A stretch of 7,720 nt of DNA from Burkholderiaceae bacterium (GTDB lineage: Bacteria; Pseudomonadota; Gammaproteobacteria; Burkholderiales; Burkholderiaceae_C). Location: positions 1 through 7,720 of the forward strand of contig JAGOBT010000137.1 of NCBI GenBank assembly GCA_017999135.1, written 5' to 3'. Position numbers and translations under genes: made by a program. Shown piece by piece: positions 1-6,527 of the stretch. Numbering within the stretch: the first letter of the stretch is position 1; every line of letters starts with the position of its first letter. The notes under the pieces are model-generated. The model was not told the DNA's origin. It saw only the letters and a list, made by a program, of their open reading frames with translations, and made no database searches.

Positions 1-276
1 CTGGCCGACCACGGTGGCTCGGTGCCGAAGATGATCCGCGCGGCAGGCGGCAAGGTGTGGAGCAGCTTCCACGGCGACCTGGACGCCGCCCAGGTGAAGG
101 AGGCGCAGGCCCTAGGCCTGCAGGTGCTGGCCTGGACGGTGAACGAGCCGGCCCAGATCGAGGCCATGCTCGACCTGGGCGTGGACGGCATCGTCAGCGA
201 CCGGCCCGACCGGGTGCGCGAGGCGATGGCGCGGAGGGGCATGCCACTGCCGGCGGGGATCCAGGTCACGCCATGA
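1..276 (+). CDS. Glycerophosphodiester phosphodiesterase, C-terminal part (5' end outside window)
   Basis: The frame is open from base 1 and ends at TGA 274-276, so 91 residues of the C-terminus are visible. The family hydrolyses glycerophosphodiesters, the deacylated phospholipid head groups, to glycerol-3-phosphate and an alcohol. The visible part is the last third of the TIM barrel. It holds the strand-helix pair 'LGLQVLAWTVNEPAQIEAML' followed by 'LGVDGIVSDRPDRVREAM'. The 'WTVN' strand and the 'GVDGIxxDxPD' strand end are the family's typical C-terminal barrel motifs. The N-terminal HRG catalytic motif and the acidic metal ligands lie upstream and cannot be checked. The protein resembles cytosolic UgpQ-type enzymes, but I do not assign the symbol from a fragment. 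The next gene starts 36 bases downstream on the same strand, so the two could share a transcript. Confidence 0.9.
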   Translation: MADHGGSVPKMIRAAGGKVWSSFHGDLDAAQVKEAQALGLQVLAWTVNEPAQIEAMLDLGVDGIVSDRPDRVREAMARRGMPLPAGIQVTP

Positions 277-299
277 CCGGCGCGCCGCGGCGTGGCCCC

Positions 300-305
300 T
301 AGACT
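300..305 (+). promoter_or_regulatory. Candidate -10 box of a leaderless promoter before the serine hydrolase
   Basis: TAGACT fits the TAnnnT pattern of a sigma70 -10 box and ends 7 bases before the ATG at 313. Transcription would therefore start at or next to the start codon, giving a leaderless or nearly leaderless mRNA. No convincing -35 is seen at the expected distance, where the GDPD gene ends. This rests on one hexamer and its position only. Confidence 0.35.
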
Positions 306-312
306 GCCGCCC

Positions 313-1416
313 ATGCCCACACCCGCTTCGCAACCCCTGGCGCCCCTGGCTCCCCTGGCATTGGCAACCGCCTTCGCCGACGCCCATGAGACACCCTGGA
401 CGCGCGATCCGCTGCGCGAGCCCCAGCGCTTCGGCGTGCACCACGACGACCCGCCGCCCTGGAACCGTCTGCGCGGCCCCGTGCATGCGCGCGGGCCCTG
501 CAGCGGCGTGGTGTGGCAGCACGGCGTCGAGATCGCCAGCTGGGGCCAGCCCGCCCGGTCCGACCAGACCTTCAGCGTCGCCAAGACCTGCCTGGCGCTG
601 CTGGCCGGCGTGGCGCAGGCGCGCGGGCTGCTGCCCGACGTGGACCAGCCGGTGGGCGCGCAGTTGCCGGGCATCGGCTTCGACACGCCGCACAACGCGC
701 CCATCACCTGGCGCCATCTGATGGAACAGACCAGCGAATGGGAGGGCAGCTGCTTCGGCCTGCCAGACCAGGTGGACCGCTGGCGCAAGGTGGCCCACGA
801 CCCGCGCCCCGCTGGCGGCCCCAAGGGGGGCAACCGCCCGCTGCAGGCGCCGGGCAGCTATTGGGAATACAACGACGTGCGCATCAACCAGCTCTCGCTG
901 GCCTTGCTGCACCTGTTTCGCACGCCGCTGCAGCAGGTGATGCACGACGCGCTGCTGCAGCCGCTGTGCGCGCAGGACACCTTCCGCTGGGAAGGCGACG
1001 ACGACGCCTGGGTCCTGCTGGACGGCCGGCGCCTGCCCTCGGTGCCCGGTGGCACGCACTGGGGCGGCGGCGTCTCGGTCAGCGCCCGCGACCTGGCCCG
1101 GCTGGGCCAGCTGCTGCTGGACGGCGGCAGGCACCAGGGCCGGGCGCTGCTGCCTGCGGACTGGGTGCAGCGCATGGGCCAGCCCGCCGCGATCGCGCCG
1201 TTCTACGGCTGGCTGGTGTGGCTGAACCCCGAGGGCCGGCTGTTTGAAGGCGCATCGGCAGGCGCGATGTTCATGCAGGGCGCCGGTGGCCACATGGTCT
1301 GGGTGGACACCGCGCTGCAGGCGGTGGTGGTGACACGCTGGCTGGACCCCGCGCACCACGCCGGCTTCATCGCCATGGCGGCCGGTGCCCTGCGCGGCAC
1401 CTTCCGCCGTGGATAA
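313..1416 (+). CDS. Serine hydrolase, beta-lactamase/esterase superfamily (class C-like fold)
   Basis: A protein of 367 residues related to AmpC-like beta-lactamases, penicillin-binding proteins and EstB-type esterases. The nucleophile motif SxxK appears as S88-V-A-K91 in 'TFSVAKT', and the second motif YxN-like as Y186-N187-D188 in 'YWEYND'. The usual KTG third motif is not visible. The region that should carry it reads G-A-G-G-H at about 323-327 followed by 'MVW', as in esterase or peptidase branches where KTG is lost. No clear lipoprotein or Sec signal is seen: the N-terminus is Pro/Ala/Leu-rich without a leading basic stretch. The ATG at 313 is preferred over the in-frame GTG at 292 because a TAGACT box ends 7 bases before it and the GTG lies upstream of that box. 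The 3' end overlaps the next gene by 8 bases. Substrate is unknown; an esterase or amidase role is more likely than antibiotic resistance. Confidence 0.85.
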   Translation: MPTPASQPLAPLAPLALATAFADAHETPWTRDPLREPQRFGVHHDDPPPWNRLRGPVHARGPCSGVVWQHGVEIASWGQPARSDQTFSVAKTCLALLAGVAQARGLLPDVDQPVGAQLPGIGFDTPHNAPITWRHLMEQTSEWEGSCFGLPDQVDRWRKVAHDPRPAGGPKGGNRPLQAPGSYWEYNDVRINQLSLALLHLFRTPLQQVMHDALLQPLCAQDTFRWEGDDDAWVLLDGRRLPSVPGGTHWGGGVSVSARDLARLGQLLLDGGRHQGRALLPADWVQRMGQPAAIAPFYGWLVWLNPEGRLFEGASAGAMFMQGAGGHMVWVDTALQAVVVTRWLDPAHHAGFIAMAAGALRGTFRRG

Positions 1417-1888
1417 ATCCTGGCTGCAGCAACAGGTGCTGGAGCGGCTTGCCGCAGACCTGCGGCAAGCCGAACAGGCGCTGCAGGCGGCCCATGAGAC
1501 GGCGACGCACGAAGAAAACATCGCCGAAAACAAGTACGACACCCTGGGGCTCGAAGCCGCCTACCTGGCCACCGGCCTCGCGCGCCGCGCCGACGCCATC
1601 CGGCAGGCGATGGCCGCCTGGCGCCAGTTTCGCCCCGGCCCCTATGACGCCCGCAAAGGCATCCAGCTCGGCGCGCTGGTCTGCCTGGTCGATGCCGACG
1701 ACAAGCAGCAACAGCTCTTTCTGGGCCCTGGTGGGGGGAGCATGCAGTTGCTCAGCGGCACCCAGCTCATTCAGGTCATCAGCGAGGAAGCCCCCTTGGG
1801 CAGAGCCATGCTGGGCAAGTGCGAGGGTGATGCGGTGTCGATGCAGGTCGACCCAAGACGGCAGTTCGAAGTGCTGCGGGTGCATTGA
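1409..1888 (+). CDS. GreA/GreB-family transcription elongation factor-like protein
   Basis: A 159-residue protein with the two-part Gre layout. An N-terminal helical, probably coiled-coil segment (about 1-75) is followed by a C-terminal FKBP-like domain (about 85-159). The C-terminal signature 'APLGRAMLGKCEGDAV' (128-143) matches the GreA/GreB 'SPLGRALLGKxxGD' motif. The coiled-coil tip reads 'HEENIAENKYDTLGLEAAYLA' in place of canonical GreA's 'LKENAEY', keeping acidic residues like those that hold Mg2+ in the RNA polymerase channel. True GreA/GreB rescue backtracked polymerase by stimulating RNA cleavage; this protein belongs to a divergent side branch, so that activity is inferred. GTG 1409 is chosen because it gives the 'MDKSWLQQQ' start typical of the branch and overlaps the hydrolase stop codon, which suggests translational coupling. 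GTG 1385 is an in-frame alternative that adds 8 residues. Confidence 0.8.
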   Translation: MDKSWLQQQVLERLAADLRQAEQALQAAHETATHEENIAENKYDTLGLEAAYLATGLARRADAIRQAMAAWRQFRPGPYDARKGIQLGALVCLVDADDKQQQLFLGPGGGSMQLLSGTQLIQVISEEAPLGRAMLGKCEGDAVSMQVDPRRQFEVLRVH

Positions 1889-1919
1889 GCCGCCAGCAAG
1901 CGCACGCCGAATCAATCGG

Positions 1920-1938
1920 GGCCTGCGGGGCGCAGGCC
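1920..1938 (+). terminator. GC-rich hairpin downstream of the Gre-like gene, possible terminator
   Basis: An uninterrupted 8-bp stem (G-GCCTGCG with CGCAGGC-C) closes on a GGG loop 32 bases after the stop codon at 1888. No T-run follows, so this is not a canonical intrinsic terminator. It could assist Rho-dependent ending or protect the 3' end. A second small hairpin (CAGCCG/CGGCTG) sits at 1977-1991. The rest of the gap to 2088 shows no gene-like signal. Confidence 0.3.
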
Positions 1939-2088
1939 GCCCCATCGCAGCAACGGGTGCATGACCTTGCAGGGCGCAGCCGGCGCGGCTGTCGCCAGGC
2001 GCTTGCCGGCGCCCATGCCCTGGCACCACAGATCCGGCATGCCACGGCGGCGTCGCCCGCCACCGTGCGGCCCCAGGGAAACCCGCAA

Positions 2089-2104
2089 TTGCAATCGTTT
2101 GCAA
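2089..2104. promoter_or_regulatory. LacI-family-type operator palindrome
   Basis: TTGCAATCGTTTGCAA is an almost perfect 16-bp inverted repeat: 14 of 16 positions are symmetric around a central CG. A central CpG with TTGCAA-like arms is the typical shape of LacI/GalR-family operators, including those of alpha-glucoside and maltose regulators in proteobacteria. It covers the -35 element and part of the spacer, so a bound protein would block RNA polymerase. The downstream gene is a disaccharide-type transporter, which fits. The regulator gene is not in the window. Confidence 0.6.
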
Positions 2105-2116
2105 CGTGTCTAGAGT
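2089..2116 (+). promoter_or_regulatory. Sigma70-like promoter of the sugar transporter
   Basis: A -35 candidate TTGCAA (2089-2094, 4 of 6 to TTGACA) and a -10 candidate TAGAGT (2111-2116) are separated by 16 bases. Transcription would begin near 2123, leaving a leader of about 21 bases before the ATG at 2144. No Shine-Dalgarno sequence is seen in that leader, which reads C/A-rich just before the start. Confidence 0.5.
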
Positions 2117-2143
2117 GGCGGTTTTGCCAGCCAAGCCACCACC

Positions 2144-3472
2144 ATGACCCCGGCCCCCACCAAGCCGCACCTGTCGCTGCGCCAGATCGTCCAGATGAAC
2201 GTGGGCTTCCTCGGCCTGCAGTTCAGCTTCGGCCTGCAGCAGAGCAACATGGGCCCGATCTACAGCTACCTGGGTGCGGACGAGGCGGCGCTGCCGCTGC
2301 TGTCGCTGGCCGGGCCGATGACCGGCCTGCTGGTGCAGCCGATCGTGGGTGCGATGAGCGACCGCACCGCCTCGCGCTACGGCCGGCGCACGCCCTACTT
2401 CCTGATCGGCGCCATCCTGTGCAGCCTGACGCTGTTCGCCATGCCCTACAGCAGCGCGCTGTGGATGGCGGCCAGCCTGCTGTGGATCATGGACGCGGCC
2501 AACAACACCACGATGGAGCCCTACCGCGCCTATGTCAGCGACCGGCTCGATCAGAAGCAGCATGCCCAGGGCTACCTGACACAGAGCGCCTTCACCGGCC
2601 TGGCGCAGACCTTGAGCTACCTGGCGCCGTCCATCCTGGTGTGGCTGGGCATGAACAAGGACATGGTGGATGCCAACAACATCCCGGTGATCACCAAGAT
2701 CTCGTTCCTGATCGGCGCGGTGCTGTCGATCTGCACCATCGCCTATTCGATCTGGCGCGTGCCCGAACTGCCGCTCACCCCGCAACAGCGCGCCGAGATC
2801 GAGGCCAAGAAGCCAGGCGTGGGCGCCACGCTGCGCGAGATCTGGGACGCCATCGTCGACATGCCCAGCGCCATGCGGCAGATGGCGGTGATGAAGCTGT
2901 TCCAGTGGTACGGCATGGTCTGCTACTGGCAGTACGTCACCTACAGCATCGCCCGCTCGCTGTTCAACACCAGCGATCCCACCACCACCGGCTTTCGCGA
3001 CGCGGTGCTGGTCAACGGCCAGATCGGCGGCTTCTACAACGCGGTGGCCTTCGTGGCGGCGTTTGCGCTGGTGCCATTCACAAAACGCTTCGGCGCCAAG
3101 GTGATGCACGCGGCCTGCCTGGCGGCCGGCGGCCTGGGCATGCTGGCGATCCCGTCGATCGGCCAGCAGGCCTGGCTGTTCATCCCGATGATCGGCGTGG
3201 GCCTGTGCTGGGCCAGCATCATGGGCAACCCGTACGTGATGCTGGCCAGCAGCATCCCGCCGGAGCGCACCGGCGTCTACATGGGCATCTTCAACATGTT
3301 CATCGTGATCCCGATGCTGATCCAGAGCGTCACGCTGCCGCTGTTCTACAAGCCGCTGCTGGGCGGTGACGCGCGCAACGTGGTGCTGCTGGCCGGGGCG
3401 CTGCTGCTGTGCGCAGCGGTGGCCACGCTGTTCGTCAGGCTGCCCCAGAACGCGCCAGGCGGCGCGCGCTGA
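2144..3472 (+). CDS. MFS sugar transporter, sucrose/maltose (SLC45/MalY-like) type
   Basis: A 442-residue inner-membrane protein with about 12 hydrophobic segments, probably a cation-coupled sugar symporter. The N-terminal segment 'LGLQFSFGLQQSNMGPIYSYLGA' is the hallmark start of bacterial sucrose/maltose MFS carriers. The loop between segments 2 and 3, 'GAMSDRTASRYGRRTPYF' (69-86), is the family's motif A with its RxGRR core. 'NNTTMEPYRAYVSDRL' (120-135) is another conserved stretch of this branch. A hydrophilic loop with 'PLTPQQRAEIEAKKPG' links the two six-helix halves. The length is normal for the family. It is transcribed alone, with its own promoter and a LacI-type operator. No glycosidase, phosphorylase or regulator gene is next to it, so the substrate (sucrose, maltose or another alpha-glucoside) cannot be fixed. 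Confidence 0.88.
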   Translation: MTPAPTKPHLSLRQIVQMNVGFLGLQFSFGLQQSNMGPIYSYLGADEAALPLLSLAGPMTGLLVQPIVGAMSDRTASRYGRRTPYFLIGAILCSLTLFAMPYSSALWMAASLLWIMDAANNTTMEPYRAYVSDRLDQKQHAQGYLTQSAFTGLAQTLSYLAPSILVWLGMNKDMVDANNIPVITKISFLIGAVLSICTIAYSIWRVPELPLTPQQRAEIEAKKPGVGATLREIWDAIVDMPSAMRQMAVMKLFQWYGMVCYWQYVTYSIARSLFNTSDPTTTGFRDAVLVNGQIGGFYNAVAFVAAFALVPFTKRFGAKVMHAACLAAGGLGMLAIPSIGQQAWLFIPMIGVGLCWASIMGNPYVMLASSIPPERTGVYMGIFNMFIVIPMLIQSVTLPLFYKPLLGGDARNVVLLAGALLLCAAVATLFVRLPQNAPGGAR

Positions 3473-3483
3473 GGCCGCGTGCC
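3461..3483. terminator. Hairpin between the convergent transporter and acyl-CoA synthetase genes
   Basis: An 8-bp stem (GGCGCGCG with CGCGTGCC, one G:T pair) encloses a 7-base loop containing the transporter's TGA. It lies in the 23-base convergent junction. No T-run is present on either side, so its role as a bidirectional transcription barrier is a guess. Confidence 0.3.
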
Positions 3484-3495
3484 ATCACTGCAGGG

Positions 3496-5196
<1,701 letters not shown>

Positions 5197-5201
5197 GCTT
5201 T

Positions 5202-5207
5202 TCCCTT
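5202..5207 (-). promoter_or_regulatory. Ribosome binding site deciding the acyl-CoA synthetase start
   Basis: On the - strand AAGGGA stands 5 bases before ATG 5196-5194. It is the clearest Shine-Dalgarno-like site in the window and argues for this ATG rather than the GTG five codons upstream. Confidence 0.6.
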
Positions 5208-5232
5208 TCACGGCCTGGTCCGGCCGGCTGTC

Positions 5233-5261
5233 GAAAGGTGGGAGCGTAGCCGCGCGCCGGG
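5233..5261 (-). promoter_or_regulatory. Candidate promoter of the acyl-CoA synthetase gene
   Basis: TGGGCA (5261-5256, 4 of 6 to the -35 consensus) and TACGCT (5238-5233, TAnnnT) are 17 bases apart. They would give a start near 5226 and a leader of about 30 bases that includes the ribosome binding site. I see no fatty-acid regulator palindrome overlapping it. Confidence 0.4.
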
Positions 5262-5302
5262 GCGCTGCCCAGAGGGGGTTTCCAGATCAGGGCACCCACC
5301 GA

Positions 5303-5323
5303 GCCGGGTGCGGGGAACCCGGC
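5303..5323 (-). terminator. Hairpin after the HDOD gene, possible terminator
   Basis: A perfect 7-bp stem (GCCGGGT with ACCCGGC, loop of 7) begins 13 bases after the HDOD stop codon. There is no T-run. A competing stem, GCACCC with GGGTGC (5292-5297 with 5306-5311), shares bases with it, so the two cannot form together. Confidence 0.3.
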
Positions 5324-5336
5324 GGCGCCGGCGGAA

Positions 5337-6158
5337 TCAGCCCCGGCCGTGGGCCTGGGCGGCCTGCAGGTCGTCCACCAGCTTGCGGGTGGCGCGCAGC
5401 ACCAGGGTGGTGTCCAGATCGGCCTGCGGCGCGATCTGGGGCACCACCTCGTCCACCGACGGCGGCATGGTGACGATGGCCGCGGCAATCACCGACAGCG
5501 CCAGCACGCTGCGCCGCGCCGGCGGGCCGGGCAGTTCCAGCAGGCCCTGGGCGGTGACATGGTGGCGCACGCTGGACACCGCCGCCGGGCCCAGGCCCCA
5601 GCTTTCGCACAGCGCAGCGCCCAGCGCGTCGTGGCTGACGCCGAAGCCGGTGTGCTCCAGCTGGCACAGGTCGGCATCGGTGTCGGCGGCGCGCAGCATG
5701 GCGCGGTAGTGGTTGGTGGCGTGGCGGAACAGCACCGCCTTGCCGCATTCCTCGAACAACCCGGCCGAGTGCGCGGCCCAGGCGTCCAGGCCCAGGGCGG
5801 CGGCCAGGCGGCCCATCAGCAGGCCGCGGTGCGCGGCACGCTGCCAGATCGGTTCCAGCTCGGGCGCGGGCGGAAACGCCGCGCGCAGCCCCATCTCGAA
5901 GGTGATGCCCGCCACCTCGCGCGTGCCCAGGTAGGTGATGGCCTGCTGCACGCTCTGCACCCGGCCGGCCAGCCCGTACAGCGACGAGTTCACCGCCTTC
6001 ATCACCGCGGCGGCCAGGGCCATGTCGGCCTCGACCAGCGCCGCCACCGCCCGCTGGTTGACGTCGTCTTCGGCCAGCAGCAGCGACAGCTTGACCAGGG
6101 CGTCAGGCTTGGACGGGATGTCGATCTCGAGCGAGCGCAGTTGCGGGGCGACGGACAT
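5337..6158 (-). CDS. Stand-alone HDOD-domain protein
   Basis: A 273-residue protein that is almost entirely one HDOD domain (about 12-210), a non-enzymatic relative of HD phosphohydrolases found in bacterial signalling proteins. Family landmarks are 'IPSKPDALVKLSLLLAEDD' (14-32), 'VEADMALAAAVMKAVNSSLYG' (42-62) and 'VQSVQQAITYLGTREVAG' (67-84). Where many relatives keep 'GLLHDIG', this one has 'GLFEECGK' (133-140), so the HD pair is EE. No receiver, GGDEF or other output domain is attached. The start is uncertain. ATG 6158 begins right before the domain. ATG 6212 is in frame and would add an 18-residue proline-rich tail encoded by a 12-bp tandem repeat. Neither has a good ribosome binding site. 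It lies upstream of the acyl-CoA synthetase on the same strand with 140 bases between, and a separate promoter is likely. Its partner and signal are unknown. Confidence 0.8.
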   Translation of the reverse strand: MSVAPQLRSLEIDIPSKPDALVKLSLLLAEDDVNQRAVAALVEADMALAAAVMKAVNSSLYGLAGRVQSVQQAITYLGTREVAGITFEMGLRAAFPPAPELEPIWQRAAHRGLLMGRLAAALGLDAWAAHSAGLFEECGKAVLFRHATNHYRAMLRAADTDADLCQLEHTGFGVSHDALGAALCESWGLGPAAVSSVRHHVTAQGLLELPGPPARRSVLALSVIAAAIVTMPPSVDEVVPQIAPQADLDTTLVLRATRKLVDDLQAAQAHGRG

Positions 6159-6169
6159 GGCGGCAGGCC

Positions 6170-6205
6170 GGGGTGGCGGCAGGGGTGGTGGCAGGGGTGG
6201 TGGGC
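6170..6205. repeat. Three tandem copies of a 12-bp G-rich unit
   Basis: Units GGGGTGGCGGCA, GGGGTGGTGGCA and GGGGTGGTGGGC follow one another on the + strand. The unit is four codons long. If the HDOD gene starts at 6212, it encodes a Pro-Pro-Pro-Leu-type repeat. Four runs of three or more G (6170, 6182, 6194, 6202) make a G-quadruplex possible on the + strand. Confidence 0.85.
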
Positions 6206-6232
6206 GGCCCATGACCGGGCCTGACGCTGCCG

Positions 6233-6238
6233 AGACTA
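6233..6238 (-). promoter_or_regulatory. Candidate -10 box of the HDOD gene
   Basis: TAGTCT on the - strand fits TAnnnT and would start transcription near 6226, about 14 bases before ATG 6212 or 68 before ATG 6158. The best -35 candidates upstream (TTTGCC at 15 bases) are poor. The stretch from here to the terminator at 6305 shows nothing else I can name. Confidence 0.3.
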
Positions 6239-6304
6239 GCCGCCGGCAACGACGGCAAAGCCCCGAAGTCCGCGCCTGCCGCCACGCTTTTCCGGCGCGG
6301 CGCC

Positions 6305-6332
6305 AAAAAAAACGCCAGGCACAAGCCTGGCG
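6305..6332 (-). terminator. Strong intrinsic terminator
   Basis: On the - strand CGCCAGGC-TTGT-GCCTGGCG forms a perfect 8-bp stem with a 4-base loop, followed directly by eight T. This is the only canonical Rho-independent terminator in the window. It ends transcription coming from the GMC oxidoreductase side, 196 bases after that gene's stop codon, and separates it from the HDOD gene. Confidence 0.92.
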
Positions 6333-6475
6333 CGGTCAGTCAGGGCGGCCCGTGGTGGCGCTGTGTTGTGGTGTTGCGCCGGGTCCGCCGTGTGGGTGTT
6401 CTTCTGCTGCTGTCTGTGTCTCCTCGGTCCCCCGGGCCCATGCGGCCGACTGCATCCCGGCCGCATGCGCCGAGT
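6305..6475 (-). ncRNA. Putative small RNA, about 170 nt
   Basis: Four elements line up on the - strand. A promoter-like pair at 6510-6482 would start transcription at an A near 6475. Eight bases later comes a perfect 10-bp hairpin (CATGCGGCCG at 6467-6458 with CGGCCGCATG at 6448-6439, 9-base loop). Then follow about 100 nt with A-rich and C/A-rich tracts and one weak 5-bp stem (6380-6376 with 6361-6357) whose 14-base loop is only A and C. The molecule ends in the intrinsic terminator with a U8 tail. A 5' hairpin, an open middle and a terminator with a long U tail is the usual layout of Hfq-dependent small RNAs. I do not recognise a known RNA family. The same region may instead be the 3' untranslated region of the GMC gene, or an RNA processed from it. 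Confidence 0.45.
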
Positions 6476-6481
6476 GGCCGC

Positions 6482-6510
6482 AATGTAGGCACCCGGCGGC
6501 GCAGCGTCAG
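6482..6510 (-). promoter_or_regulatory. Sigma70-like promoter of the putative small RNA
   Basis: CTGACG (6510-6505, 4 of 6 to TTGACA) and TACATT (6487-6482, TAnnnT, 4 of 6 to TATAAT) are exactly 17 bases apart. The pair lies 18 bases past the GMC stop codon, outside any coding frame, and points toward the hairpin and terminator. No gene with a plausible start codon follows before the terminator. Confidence 0.5.
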
Positions 6511-6527
6511 CCCGGATTTACCCGCCA

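Noticed and set aside
112..1542. Long open frame on the - strand (476 codons) opposite the GDPD and hydrolase genes
   Set aside because: It mirrors the codon structure of well-supported + strand genes, has no recognisable domain and is Ala/Gln/His/Arg-rich, as expected for an antisense shadow in high-GC DNA.
1779..2063. 94-codon - strand frame covering the gap after the Gre-like gene
   Set aside because: Cys/Arg/Ala-rich, overlaps the coding end of the Gre-like gene, and has no ribosome binding site or family resemblance.
1367..3109. 580-codon open frame on the - strand opposite the Gre-like and transporter genes
   Set aside because: It spans two clear + strand genes and the promoter between them, with His/Gln/Arg-rich low-quality protein sequence; a shadow frame.
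6357..6380. A GcvB-like small RNA on the + strand, because that strand is G/T-rich here
   Set aside because: The only T-run terminator is oriented for the - strand, and no promoter-terminator pair fits the + strand.
6236..6466. 76-codon open frame on the - strand running through the terminator
   Set aside because: It reads straight through the perfect hairpin and the T8 run, and its composition is not protein-like.
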